Origin: Flavobacterium branchiophilum NBRC 15030 = ATCC 35035
GTDB taxonomy: Bacteria > Bacteroidota > Bacteroidia > Flavobacteriales > Flavobacteriaceae
Reading direction: 5' to 3'
Assembly: GCF_002217205.1 (NCBI RefSeq)
Contig: NZ_MUGT01000019.1
Coordinates: 11,594-54,857 of the forward strand
Length of the DNA: 43,264 bases
This document shows positions 26,760 to 35,650 of this stretch, in pieces; the stretch's first letter is position 1, and each line of letters begins with the position of its first letter. The notes beneath the pieces were generated by a model. That model was not told where the DNA came from. It did not search any database and was given only the letters and a program-made list of their open reading frames with translations. Position numbers and translations under genes: made by a program.

Positions 26760-26790
26760 TAACGCTCCGTTGTGAGCGTTTTTTATTTTT
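26760..26790 (+). terminator. terminator after the dksA-like gene
   Basis: Stem AACGCTC/GAGCGTT with a 6-nt loop and six T. A promoter box for lspA follows at once. Confidence 0.8.
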
Positions 26791-26798
26791 AAAAATAC

Positions 26799-26806
26799 TA
26801 CTTTTG
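26799..26806 (+). promoter_or_regulatory. -7 box of lspA
   Basis: TACTTTTG matches TAnnTTTG and lies 18 nt before the ATG at 26825, directly after the terminator, so lspA has its own short-leader transcript. Confidence 0.5.
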
Positions 26807-26824
26807 CAACTCAAATAAAAAAAA

Positions 26825-27421
26825 ATGAATCTCAAGAAAGCTTATTGCATAGTTATACTAATTTTGTTAGTCGATCAATTATCTAAAATATATGTTAAAA
26901 CAAATTTCATATTAGGCGAAGAAGTAACTGTTTTTCAGTGGTTTAAAATTTCTTTTATCGAAAATGAAGGAATGGCATGGGGTACTCAAATCCCTGGTAT
27001 GTATGGTAAATTAATCTTAACTATTTTCAGATTATTTGCCGTTACCGGTATTGGATATTGGCTTTGGGATGCGGTTCAAAAAAAGGCTTCAAACTACCTA
27101 ATAGTTGCCATTTCTTGTATTTTGGCAGGGGCTTTTGGCAATATTATCGACTCTGTTTGCTATGGTGTTTGTTTTGATGACAGTTTAGGAAAAGTAGCAA
27201 CATTATGTAGCCCAAACCCTTATGGCACATGGTTTCATGGCAAAGTTGTAGATATGTTTTATTTTCCAATATGGCATGGCAATTTGCCTTCGTGGTTGCC
27301 TATTTGGGGAGGAAAAGAGTTCACTTTTTTTAATGCTATTTTTAATATTGCCGATGTAGCCATTTCTACAGGTGTAGGTATTTTGATTGTTTTTAATAAA
27401 AAAGCTTTTTCAAACGACTAA
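26825..27421 (+). CDS. lspA: lipoprotein signal peptidase (signal peptidase II)
   Basis: A 198-residue inner-membrane aspartyl protease that removes signal peptides from prolipoproteins, of which this window encodes several. The catalytic aspartates are D109 in GNIIDS and D177 in FNIAD. There are four membrane helices, roughly at residues 6-22, 62-84, 91-108 and 172-191. It is longer than the E. coli enzyme (164) because of an insertion between the two aspartates, which is typical for Bacteroidetes. A DUF1801 gene follows after 5 bp. Confidence 0.95.
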   Translation: MNLKKAYCIVILILLVDQLSKIYVKTNFILGEEVTVFQWFKISFIENEGMAWGTQIPGMYGKLILTIFRLFAVTGIGYWLWDAVQKKASNYLIVAISCILAGAFGNIIDSVCYGVCFDDSLGKVATLCSPNPYGTWFHGKVVDMFYFPIWHGNLPSWLPIWGGKEFTFFNAIFNIADVAISTGVGILIVFNKKAFSND

Positions 27422-27426
27422 TTATT

Positions 27427-27774
27427 ATGAATATGCTCGAGGTGCAAGACTATCTTTCAAATTTACCAGTTGAAAAACAAAATGTCCTTCAAAATTTCAG
27501 AATATTTTTGCAGGATTTATTGCCAATGGCCTCTGAAACAATGGCTTATGGCATTCCTACATTCAAATACGAAAAAAATATTGTGCATTATGCGGCTTTC
27601 AAAAATCATTTGGGTTTTTATCCTTCACCAGCGGTAATTCTTCATTTTCAGGAGGAATTAACAGCGTTCAAAACTTCAAAAGGAGCTATACAATTTCCGT
27701 TTTCTGAAGAAATTCCATTGGAATTAGTAAAAAAAATGGTTCTTTTTAGGCTAAATCAAATGAATATCAAATAA
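27427..27774 (+). CDS. DUF1801 family protein (YdhG-like)
   Basis: A 115-residue soluble protein matching DUF1801: MASETMAYGIPTFKYEKNIVHYAAFKNHLGFYP covers the core, seen here as the segments AYGIPTF, HYAAFKNH and GFYPS, and the C-terminal IPLELVKKMVLFR helix. The family function is unknown; the fold is related to small ligand-binding domains. It lies 5 bp after lspA and is probably co-transcribed. Its last 8 bases overlap the end of the convergent transporter gene. Confidence 0.85.
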   Translation: MNMLEVQDYLSNLPVEKQNVLQNFRIFLQDLLPMASETMAYGIPTFKYEKNIVHYAAFKNHLGFYPSPAVILHFQEELTAFKTSKGAIQFPFSEEIPLELVKKMVLFRLNQMNIK

Positions 27775-28405
27775 TTTTTTTTATCCAATAATGTGCAGCA
27801 TAAATTACAGGAGTAAGTAAAACAGCAAGCATTAATTTGAAAACATAACCCGTAAGTGCCGAGCTGATAAATGTTTCAAAAGTCATTTTGCCTGGCAACC
27901 AAAATGCTATTCCTAAAACAATAAAAGAATCAAAAAATTGAGAAATTACGGTAGAACCAGTCGTTCTAAGCCATATTTTTGTATGTCCCGTTTTGTTTTT
28001 AAAATACCAAAAAACACTAACATCGATAAATTGCGACACCAAAAATGCTACAATACTCCCAACAATGATCCACATACTTTGACCAAATACACTCTGAAAT
28101 TGTTCGTCTGTAACAGGACTTATGCCTTTTGCAGCAGGCACAGATAGGGCTAAAAATAGTATTATAAAAGCATAAATGATAAGTCCAGCCGTGATGAGCG
28201 ATAATTTTCGCACACCCTTTTCGCCAAAATATTCATTAATTAAATCGGTAGTCAAAAAAACAATGGGCCATGGCAAGATGCCAATACTCATTACAAATGG
28301 GCCTATTTGAATTAATTTTCCTCCAATTAATTCTGCAACTACAGCATTTGTTATAAAAATCCCTGCTAAAACAATAAACAATAACTCTTTTTTGGTTTGA
28401 AACAT
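27767..28405 (-). CDS. queuosine precursor transporter, YhhQ/VUT family
   Basis: A 212-residue inner-membrane protein with about six helices. The family motifs are TDLINEYFG near residues 53-61 and STVISQFFDS near residues 150-159. YhhQ-type carriers import queuine or preQ precursors used to modify the tRNA wobble base. I choose the ATG at 28405; a TTG three codons upstream (28414) sits at the start site predicted from a TATTTTTG box (complement of 28424-28431). It converges on the DUF1801 gene with an 8-bp overlap. Confidence 0.88.
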   Translation of the reverse strand: MFQTKKELLFIVLAGIFITNAVVAELIGGKLIQIGPFVMSIGILPWPIVFLTTDLINEYFGEKGVRKLSLITAGLIIYAFIILFLALSVPAAKGISPVTDEQFQSVFGQSMWIIVGSIVAFLVSQFIDVSVFWYFKNKTGHTKIWLRTTGSTVISQFFDSFIVLGIAFWLPGKMTFETFISSALTGYVFKLMLAVLLTPVIYAAHYWIKKII

Positions 28406-28476
28406 CTTTCTCAATTATTTTTTCAAAAATATTGATTTTAATTTACATTGCCCTCATTTTTATACTTGAACAAATG

Positions 28477-29442
28477 TTAATTTTCGAGGTGGTGTTCCAT
28501 ACTATTTTTAGAAGCTTTTTTGTCAAAATAATCTATTGCCAATTGTTTATCTATTGCAATTTGGTTTTTTAACAATTCAAAATGATCAAATTTTATTTCG
28601 TCTCGTAAATTTTGTAATAAATACACTTCAATTTCTTGGTGGTAAACGTCTGAATCAAAATCAAACAAATGTATTTCGATAGCTAAATCAACGCCATTTA
28701 TGGTTGGTCTAGTTCCAATATTCATTACACCATTGTACATTTTGTGGTTTATCCGAGCATGGGCAATATAGACACCGTTTTTTGGAATCATCTTATAGTT
28801 TTCAGCAACTTGAACATTGGCCGTAGGAAAACCAATAGTTCTCCCTTTTTGATTACCTTTTATTACAGTTCCTTGTAACTGGTAGGGGTATCCTAAATAA
28901 TGGTTTGCTAAACTGATATTGCCATCCATAATGGCTTGCCTAATTTTTGTAGAACTTATGGCTACATCTTGTATTTCCTGAACAGATATTTGTTCTACTT
29001 CAAAATTTAATACACGACCAAAAGCAATTAAATCATCCACGTTGGCTGCTCTATTTTTGCCAAAACGGTGGTCGTAACCAATAATTATTTTCTTAACATT
29101 AAGGTGTTTTACTAATATATTTTGAACAAAATCTAAGGCAGAAAGATTAGAAAATTCCAAATCAAATTTTTGGATAATTAAATGATCAATCTGGGTTTTT
29201 TCTATCAAATGGATTCTTTCAGATATGGTATTAAGTAGTTGTACGTTGGTATTTTGGTGTACAACCATTTTTGGATGCGGAAAAAAAGTTAATACTACAC
29301 TTTCGCAATCCATTTCTTGAGCATTGGCAGTTACTTTGGATAAAATTTTTTGATGTCCAAGGTGTACTCCATCAAACATTCCAATAGTTACTACAGTTTG
29401 TTTTTTGGACTTAAAACTTGAAAACGATTGATATACTTCCAA
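28477..29442 (-). CDS. ribF: bifunctional riboflavin kinase/FAD synthetase
   Basis: A 321-residue cytosolic enzyme that phosphorylates riboflavin to FMN and adenylates it to FAD. The N-terminal nucleotidyltransferase domain has GMFDGVHLGH at residues 21-30 and GYDHRFGKNR near residue 121. The C-terminal kinase domain begins near residue 180 with GRTIGFPTANV and contains the NIGTRPT motif. The start codon is TTG: a TAG lies two codons upstream in frame and no ATG would keep the beginning of the nucleotidyltransferase domain. A short Lys/Glu tail after the kinase domain is not unusual. It is 91 bp from the next gene on the same strand. Confidence 0.95.
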   Translation of the reverse strand: MEVYQSFSSFKSKKQTVVTIGMFDGVHLGHQKILSKVTANAQEMDCESVVLTFFPHPKMVVHQNTNVQLLNTISERIHLIEKTQIDHLIIQKFDLEFSNLSALDFVQNILVKHLNVKKIIIGYDHRFGKNRAANVDDLIAFGRVLNFEVEQISVQEIQDVAISSTKIRQAIMDGNISLANHYLGYPYQLQGTVIKGNQKGRTIGFPTANVQVAENYKMIPKNGVYIAHARINHKMYNGVMNIGTRPTINGVDLAIEIHLFDFDSDVYHQEIEVYLLQNLRDEIKFDHFELLKNQIAIDKQLAIDYFDKKASKNSMEHHLEN

Positions 29443-29533
29443 TTTCTAGGTGTTTTTATTATTTGAATCTGTACCTTATAAAGCTATTGTAAAAAAACAT
29501 TAGCTTTAAAAAAGGGTACAAATGTAATTTATT

Positions 29534-30307
29534 TTAATTATCAAACGAATAAATATAACCAATATTAATATAGGTAAGCATGTCGTTGCTTTTGTTTTCT
29601 TTATAAATGGCACTATTTGGATTTAAACCATCTGCCCAATCTGAAAAATAATATTGAAATTTAGCTTCAGTAAACAATGAATTTTTATTGTTTAGTTTAA
29701 TTCTAGTTCCAATACTCGTGGTAGCTGAAAATAAGATAACACTTTCATTTCTAAAGGCATTGATGTATTTTGTAGGCGTTACGTTAATGTCATTGATATT
29801 GCCCAAAATAGACCATGCTTTTGTTTTTTGTACACTAATCATGGCTCCCAAACTAACATAAGGAGCAAAAGTGGCATAATTGTAATCATCGTTCTTAAAA
29901 GGATAATATTCTACTTGCGTTCCTAAGTTGATGCCGCTAACAGTACCTCTCATGGCTCGCAATTGTTTGGCAGTTGTGCTTTGTAATGAAATATCTACAT
30001 ATTTACCCGTATGTTGTAAGTCTGCAGCAATATAGGTTAGTTCTCCTCGCCATTTGAGGTATTGGCTAATTTTATTGTAATTGGTGTTTGAATCTAAATA
30101 ATACAACACTCCAAACGAATAACCATTTGCTCCTGTTTGAAAACCAAATGGATTTTTTTGTAAATAATCCGACTGAAAAACAATGCCTCCAGTCATGACA
30201 CCTATATCGTGATATAAGCCATTTTTACTAACTGTACTTTGAGCTTTCGAATGGAAATTGAAAGCAATAAAAAAGAGTATGAAGAAATATTTTTTGTGAT
30301 GAAACAT
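29534..30307 (-). CDS. outer-membrane beta-barrel protein, THC0290_0291-like
   Basis: A 257-residue exported protein with a signal ending NFHSKAQ. The mature part starts with a HDIGVMTGGIVFQSDY segment, followed by alternating amphipathic strands, and ends with an aromatic strand (YINIGYIYSFDN), the pattern of an outer-membrane barrel. The opening motif resembles a Flavobacteriia-specific family labelled THC0290_0291, whose role is unknown; I recall this resemblance and have not tested it. It has a strong promoter of its own and lies 91 bp upstream of ribF. Confidence 0.65.
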   Translation of the reverse strand: MFHHKKYFFILFFIAFNFHSKAQSTVSKNGLYHDIGVMTGGIVFQSDYLQKNPFGFQTGANGYSFGVLYYLDSNTNYNKISQYLKWRGELTYIAADLQHTGKYVDISLQSTTAKQLRAMRGTVSGINLGTQVEYYPFKNDDYNYATFAPYVSLGAMISVQKTKAWSILGNINDINVTPTKYINAFRNESVILFSATTSIGTRIKLNNKNSLFTEAKFQYYFSDWADGLNPNSAIYKENKSNDMLTYINIGYIYSFDN

Positions 30308-30327
30308 ATTTTTTTGTTTTATTTATA

Positions 30328-30358
30328 CAAATATAAAATAAATTTAGGTACAAACAAA
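30328..30358 (-). promoter_or_regulatory. promoter of the beta-barrel gene
   Basis: Minus-strand TTTG (complement of 30355-30358), a 19-nt spacer and TATATTTG (complement of 30328-30335). It predicts a leader of about 14 nt to the ATG at 30307. Confidence 0.6.
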
Positions 30359-30636
30359 TTAAAGACGATAATTTTTTATTGTTCAAACGATAAAAAGCTT
30401 GAAAGTTGCGTTAAAACAATTACAAAAATGTCGTTAATCGATATTAAAAGATCATTAACAAGATAATTTTGTTTTTTTTGGCATTTTTAACAGCAATAAT
30501 AAATATAATTGATTGATATTAAACAAGATATTCAATGATGTAAAGCTGCAAGTGATATTTGTATTATCATATTCTAAAAAAAAGTGCATTTTAAAAATAA
30601 AAAAAATAAAAAACGTGGTATTTTTTAAAAATTTCA

Positions 30637-30644
30637 TATATTTG
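30637..30644 (+). promoter_or_regulatory. -7 box of gdhA
   Basis: TATATTTG lies 55 nt before the gdhA ATG. The interval 30359-30636 upstream of it is AT-rich and shows no gene or strong structure. No clear -33 TTG is found at the expected distance, so the promoter may need an activator. Confidence 0.5.
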
Positions 30645-30655
30645 TATTTTATTAC

Positions 30656-30667
30656 GAAAACGTTTTC
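30656..30667. promoter_or_regulatory. perfect 12-bp palindrome, possible LacI-family operator, in the gdhA leader
   Basis: GAAAACGTTTTC is a perfect palindrome with a central CG, like the operators of LacI/GalR-family repressors. It lies 12 nt after the -7 box, over the expected transcription start, so a bound protein would block initiation. No candidate regulator is encoded in the window. Confidence 0.45.
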
Positions 30668-30698
30668 ATTCAAATATTTATTAATAAAATATAGAAAT

Positions 30699-32042
30699 AT
30701 GTCGCAAACTATCAACGCTTTTATTGAAGCAGTAGCTCAAAAAAATCAAAACGAACCTGAATTTATGCAGGCAGTAAAGGAAGTTGCAGAAACTGTAATT
30801 CCGTTTATTGAACAAAATCAAAAATACCAAAACAAAATGCTTTTGGAACGCATGGTGGAGTCTGAACGCATCATTATGTTTAGAGTAGTTTGGACAGACG
30901 ATGCTGGAAATACTCAAGTAAACAGAGGTTATAGAATACAAATGAATTCGGCCATTGGCCCCTATAAAGGAGGTATTCGGTTTCATCCATCAGTAAATTT
31001 AAGTATCTTAAAATTTTTAGCCTTTGAGCAAACCTTCAAAAATAGTTTAACTACTTTGCCAATGGGTGGAGGTAAAGGAGGTGCTGATTTTGATCCAAAA
31101 GGAAAATCAGACAATGAAGTTATGCGTTTTTGTCAGGCCTTTATGACGGAATTATCTAAACATATTGGTGCCGATACCGATGTGCCTGCAGGCGATATTG
31201 GTGTTGGTGGTAGAGAAGTAGGCTATATGTTTGGACAATATAAAAGGTTGAGAAACGAATTTACAGGAGTGTTAACAGGAAAAGGTATTTCTTTTGGAGG
31301 GTCGTTAATTCGACCTGAAGCCACAGGGTACGGAAATGTTTATTTTGCTCAAAGCATGTTGCAAACCAAAGGGCAAACCTTTGAAGGTAAAACAGTTGTG
31401 ATTTCAGGTTCAGGAAATGTAGCACAATATGCTGCCGAAAAAGCCACTCAATTAGGAGGAAAAGTTGTTACCTTGTCAGACTCTGCTGGTTATATATATG
31501 ACGAGGCAGGTATTGATGCCGAAAAATTAGCCCATATCATGGAAATAAAAAACGTTCAAAGAGCCAGAATATCTGATTATTTGAACAAGTATCCCAATGC
31601 CAAATATGTAGCTGGCCAACGCCCTTGGGAAGTACCCTGTGATGTTGCTTTGCCGTGTGCTACTCAAAACGAGTTGAACGAAGCTGAAGCACAATTGCTT
31701 GTTGCAAACGGTTGTATTTGTGTTTCGGAAGGAGCCAATATGCCTTCAACTCCTGAAGCAGTTACGGTTTTTCAAAACGCTAAAATATTATTTGCCCCTG
31801 GCAAAGCTTCAAATGCTGGTGGTGTGGCAACTTCGGGTTTAGAAATGTCTCAAAATTCGTTGCGATTGAGCTGGACAGCTCAAGAAGTTGATGAACGATT
31901 AAAAAATATAATGCTCAACATTCATGCGTCTTGTTTGCAATATGGCAACGATGGCAACGGATATGTTGATTATGTAAAAGGTGCCAATATTGCCGGCTTT
32001 GTAAAGGTAGCTGATGCAATGTTAGCTCAAGGTGTTGTTTAA
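30699..32042 (+). CDS. gdhA: NADP-specific glutamate dehydrogenase
   Basis: A 447-residue hexameric-type enzyme that aminates 2-oxoglutarate to glutamate with NADPH. The substrate and catalytic region reads PMGGGKGGADFDPKG, with RGYRIQMNSAIGPYKGG before it. The nucleotide fold shows VISGSGNVAQY. Length and the long N-terminal helix (SQTINAFIEAVAQK) fit the short NADP class. I start at the ATG at 30699; a longer frame back to 30513 would place the promoter and the palindrome inside the gene and has a Lys/Phe-rich non-protein-like composition. A strong terminator follows, so it is a single-gene transcript. Confidence 0.95.
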   Translation: MSQTINAFIEAVAQKNQNEPEFMQAVKEVAETVIPFIEQNQKYQNKMLLERMVESERIIMFRVVWTDDAGNTQVNRGYRIQMNSAIGPYKGGIRFHPSVNLSILKFLAFEQTFKNSLTTLPMGGGKGGADFDPKGKSDNEVMRFCQAFMTELSKHIGADTDVPAGDIGVGGREVGYMFGQYKRLRNEFTGVLTGKGISFGGSLIRPEATGYGNVYFAQSMLQTKGQTFEGKTVVISGSGNVAQYAAEKATQLGGKVVTLSDSAGYIYDEAGIDAEKLAHIMEIKNVQRARISDYLNKYPNAKYVAGQRPWEVPCDVALPCATQNELNEAEAQLLVANGCICVSEGANMPSTPEAVTVFQNAKILFAPGKASNAGGVATSGLEMSQNSLRLSWTAQEVDERLKNIMLNIHASCLQYGNDGNGYVDYVKGANIAGFVKVADAMLAQGVV

Positions 32043-32058
32043 TTGATTTTTTTGTTTG

Positions 32059-32101
32059 AAAATGCTCTCTATATTCATTTATCAGAGAGCATTTTTTTTT
32101 T
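32059..32101 (+). terminator. terminator after gdhA
   Basis: A 12-bp stem AAAATGCTCTCT/AGAGAGCATTTT (32059-32070 with 32084-32095), with a T-run after it. Confidence 0.9.
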
Positions 32102-32137
32102 GTGTTTATATTAAATCGTTATTTATTGCGTTTATTG

Positions 32138-32145
32138 TATATTTG
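32138..32145 (+). promoter_or_regulatory. -7 box of the porZ-like gene
   Basis: TATATTTG lies 25 nt before the ATG at 32171, just after the gdhA terminator. No -33 TTG at the usual distance. Confidence 0.45.
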
Positions 32146-32170
32146 TAATTCCTTTTTTTTTTGAAACAAT

Positions 32171-34468
32171 ATGAAAAAAATATTGCTATACAGCTTTTTG
32201 ATTTTATCAATACAATACACTTTTGCACAAAACAACAATTCGTGGAAAGGATATTTTTCATACAATAATATTATAGATATTACACAATCAGCAACCAATG
32301 TCATTGCATCTACAAATAATGCTGTTTTTAGTCAAAATATTGCAACAGCTGCAATAAAAAAAACAACGACTATTGAGGGGCTTTCTGGCGAAAAAATAGC
32401 GGCAATATGTTATTCAGAGTCTTTAAAAAAAACCATCATTGGATATGAAAATGGCTTAATAACCGTTGTCAATGAAAACGACGGATCGGTATATAAAGCC
32501 ATTGGAATCATCCAAAAACAGCTTCCTTCGTCATTAAAAAAAATCAACCATTTGTACGAAAAAAATGGAGTAGTCTATGTGTCATGTAAATTTGGCATTG
32601 TCCAATTTTTTTTAAATAACTTGGAATTTGGCGACACCTATTTTTTAGGTTCTACCTTAACAGATTATCAAGAAGTTTTGCAAACCACCATATACAACGG
32701 AGCACTCTATGCCGTAACCCAATCGAATGGCATCAAAAAAGGCATTTTGACCAATCCAAACCTTAATGATTTTAGCCAGTGGCAAGTATTTGATGGCGGT
32801 TATTGGAATGGTGTAGAAGTTGTAAATAATCAGTTGGTTGGCTCCAATACCGACGGTAATTTATACAAATGGAATGGTACAAATTGGACAAATTTATATA
32901 ACGGAGTTGGTGGACAAGTCATCGATTTTAGGTCGGCAAGCAACCACCTTATAGTTACATTATCAAACAAAGTTTTGGTATTTGATGCTGCTTTTCAGCT
33001 ATTATACAATATACCAAGCAGTTATATTGCAAATAACAACCCTGTTTTTACGGTAGCAACCATTCAAGACAATACAATATACATTGGAACAACCAAGAGT
33101 GGATTATTTACCGTCTTGGGCACTACTGGTGCAGTAGCCAATATCACACCAAATGGCCCTTATCGAAATGCTATTTTTAAACTCAATGCACAGTCAGACA
33201 AGCTTTGGGCTGTATATGGTGGTTATAGTTCAGATTATAATCCCTATACTTATAATGCTGACGGACTAGACGCGGGTTATCCTGTAAGTAATTTTTCCGA
33301 TTCTGGATGGAAAGATATTCCTAATTCGTCTTTGTTTAATGCCAAAGCCATTTCAAATATTGCGGTCAATCCGACTAATAAAAAACAAGTTTATTTTAGC
33401 TGTTATTATTCTGGAATTTTAAAATTTGACAATGATTTACCCGTCATTTTATACAATAGTCAGAACAGTGGTTTAGAAAATTCTTACGCTCCAAGCGATC
33501 TCCGTGTTGGCGGAGGTGCCTTTGACAAATCAGGTAATTTTTGGGTGTCTGTATCGAGAATAAAAAATGCACTAAGAATAAAAAATGCTAGTAATACCTG
33601 GCAAAGTGTGTCGATAGAACCCATTTCGTCAGACTTTTTACAGAGTGATTATAACAACATTGTGATAGATAAAAATGGCACAAAATGGATTGCTACTTAC
33701 AAAGATGGTGTTATTGCATATAACGAAAATGCCAACCCAAAATTTAAAAAACTCACCAATGATGTCAATATAGGAAATTTGCCCAATTCAGACGTGAGGT
33801 GTGTGGCACTAGACAACAAAAACCAATTGTGGATAGGCACTATTAATGGATTGAGGGTGTTGTATAGCATAGACGATTTTACAACCGAAGTACAACCCAA
33901 AGCCGCATCGATAATCATTTTAGAAGACAATTTAGCTCAGGAATTATTTTATGAACAGTTTATAAAAGATATAGTGGTTGATGGCGCTAATAGAAAATGG
34001 GTAGGAACGGCAGAATCTGGAGTATTTTTGGTTTCGCCAGACGGTCAAGAAACCATTTACCATTTTACAAAAGACAATTCACCATTGCCAAGCAACACCA
34101 TACTCGACATTGAAATTGATGGCACCACAGGCGAAGTATTTTTTGCAACAGATAATGGTTTGGTGTCTTTCAAAGGAACTTCGACAAAGGCAAGCGACAA
34201 CTTAGAAAACGTGTATGTATATCCAAACCCAGTGAGGCCAGAATTTGAGGGGACAGTCAAAATTAGTGGTTTGTTGAGTAAAGCCAATGTTAAAATAACA
34301 GACATAGAAGGTAATCTTGTACACGAAACCACCTCTGAAGGTGGCACTATTGAGTGGGATACAACGGCATTTGGCAAATACAAAGTAGCATCGGGGGTGT
34401 ATTTGATATTTGTAGCAGCACAAGACGGCTTAGAAACAAAGGTGAAAAAAGTAATGATTATCAGGTAA
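32171..34468 (+). CDS. PorZ-like type IX secretion system surface protein
   Basis: A 765-residue exported protein with a signal ending QYTFAQ. Most of it consists of repeated short blades of the two-component-regulator/propeller type, e.g. NGTKWIATYKDGVIAYN, NQLWIGTINGLRVL and NRKWVGTAESGVFLV. The C-terminal about 80 residues are a T9SS sorting-type domain (VYVYPNPVRPEFEG, then KITDIEGNLV, then KVKKVMIIR). Two propellers plus a sorting-type domain is the layout of PorZ, the subunit of the attachment complex that helps sortase PorU anchor cargo to anionic LPS. In Flavobacteria the gene is commonly beside recO, as here. A generic propeller cargo protein is the alternative. Confidence 0.75.
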   Translation: MKKILLYSFLILSIQYTFAQNNNSWKGYFSYNNIIDITQSATNVIASTNNAVFSQNIATAAIKKTTTIEGLSGEKIAAICYSESLKKTIIGYENGLITVVNENDGSVYKAIGIIQKQLPSSLKKINHLYEKNGVVYVSCKFGIVQFFLNNLEFGDTYFLGSTLTDYQEVLQTTIYNGALYAVTQSNGIKKGILTNPNLNDFSQWQVFDGGYWNGVEVVNNQLVGSNTDGNLYKWNGTNWTNLYNGVGGQVIDFRSASNHLIVTLSNKVLVFDAAFQLLYNIPSSYIANNNPVFTVATIQDNTIYIGTTKSGLFTVLGTTGAVANITPNGPYRNAIFKLNAQSDKLWAVYGGYSSDYNPYTYNADGLDAGYPVSNFSDSGWKDIPNSSLFNAKAISNIAVNPTNKKQVYFSCYYSGILKFDNDLPVILYNSQNSGLENSYAPSDLRVGGGAFDKSGNFWVSVSRIKNALRIKNASNTWQSVSIEPISSDFLQSDYNNIVIDKNGTKWIATYKDGVIAYNENANPKFKKLTNDVNIGNLPNSDVRCVALDNKNQLWIGTINGLRVLYSIDDFTTEVQPKAASIIILEDNLAQELFYEQFIKDIVVDGANRKWVGTAESGVFLVSPDGQETIYHFTKDNSPLPSNTILDIEIDGTTGEVFFATDNGLVSFKGTSTKASDNLENVYVYPNPVRPEFEGTVKISGLLSKANVKITDIEGNLVHETTSEGGTIEWDTTAFGKYKVASGVYLIFVAAQDGLETKVKKVMIIR

Positions 34469-34475
34469 AAAAGCG

Positions 34476-35189
34476 TTATTCGAAAATTTGTTTTAAAACT
34501 TCGAGCGATTTAGGTTTTCTAAACCCTTCTAAATGAATAGCATAATAATGGACCAAAATTTTAAGCAACTGTTGTCGTTCTAAATGATGAAAAACTTTAG
34601 TGTCATGGTCAAATTTCAGTAATACCAATTTTTTGAACAACAGCGTTTCGTGTAGCGAAAGCGAGCTAATCGCCTGAAAAGGCGAAAACGTACCAGCAGT
34701 CAGTTCAAAATAAGGGTAATCCATCTCGGAAATATCTGGATAAAAACCAAAAAATTTTGACAATTCTAATAAAAAAATCAAATGAAAATTTGAAAAATCA
34801 TCGTGTTGGTCAAACCAAACCAATGTAGTTTCTATAAAAACAAATAAATCTTCGTTTTTTTCTTCTTCATGAATACTAAAATTCAATATTTCAGATAAAA
34901 ACATGACCATAGCACTTTTATAAATATGGCTGTTGATCGATTGAAAAAAATAAGCCAATTTGATTTCTTTGAAATAATGTAATTGTGCTGTGTTTTTAAA
35001 ATTATACGCTATTTCCAAAAGGGTTAACGGCTGAAAATATGCTTTTTTTTGGGCATTTTTTTTAGAAAAATAAGCATCTCGAACTATAAATGATTTCAAA
35101 CCATCGGACAAAGTATAGCATTTCACAATCAGGCTATTTTCTTTATATCTAATACTATTTAGTACAAGGGCTTTGGTTTTGATTTGCAA
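34476..35189 (-). CDS. recO: DNA repair protein RecO
   Basis: A 237-residue recombination mediator that, with RecR, loads RecA on SSB-coated single-stranded DNA in the RecF pathway. The N-terminal OB fold is recognisable (KTKALVLNSIRYKENSLIVKCYT, seen as ALVLNSIRYKENS), followed by the helical domain around FLSEILNFSIHEEEKNEDLF. The zinc-finger cysteines found in some RecO proteins are absent. The stop codon is 7 bp from the end of the convergent porZ-like gene, with no terminator between. Confidence 0.88.
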   Translation of the reverse strand: MQIKTKALVLNSIRYKENSLIVKCYTLSDGLKSFIVRDAYFSKKNAQKKAYFQPLTLLEIAYNFKNTAQLHYFKEIKLAYFFQSINSHIYKSAMVMFLSEILNFSIHEEEKNEDLFVFIETTLVWFDQHDDFSNFHLIFLLELSKFFGFYPDISEMDYPYFELTAGTFSPFQAISSLSLHETLLFKKLVLLKFDHDTKVFHHLERQQLLKILVHYYAIHLEGFRKPKSLEVLKQIFE

Positions 35190-35211
35190 AATAAGTTGTT
35201 TTTATGAACTA

Positions 35212-35219
35212 CAAATGTA
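35212..35219 (-). promoter_or_regulatory. -7 box of recO
   Basis: Minus-strand TACATTTG lies 23 nt upstream of the recO ATG at 35189. No good -33 element is seen. Confidence 0.4.
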
Positions 35220-35650
35220 TAAATAAATGTTGTAGAAGCCCTTTTTATGTCAAATTAAATGAAACCTTTTTGGTTGCATTTTTTATGTTTTTTTTCAAAT
35301 CTTTTTCAAAAAATTTGAGCATCTAATGTTTTAAGAAAGTACTAAATTGAAGTAGAACAAATTAAATATTTGGTAAATTGAAATAAAATGATAACCATAA
35401 AAAATGGGTTAAAATAGAATTATTATTAAATAAAAGTATAAATTAAAATACATTTATGTTATTATTATTTTATTAAAGTAACAATAAAGTAATTTAAATT
35501 TATATTAAAACACATAATAATTTAAAATATTTACAAAAAAATAATTAAATAAATTAAAAAAAATATTTTTCAAAAAAAAACGCCTTTTAATTGAATTAAA
35601 ATATTAATTTTACGTCAAGTTTACCAAATCCTACATTTACCTACACTATT
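35220..35650. other. very AT-rich gene-free spacer
   Basis: About 430 bp of almost pure A and T, with long runs at 35285-35310 and 35560-35590 and no credible frame or tRNA. It separates recO from the broken regulator gene. The expected TAnnTTTG box is not seen near the regulator start; the closest sequence is TACATTTA at 35632. Confidence 0.5.

Noticed and set aside
30513-30698. N-terminal extension of glutamate dehydrogenase
   Set aside because: The segment contains the -7 box and palindrome and has a Lys/Phe-rich composition unlike the enzyme family.
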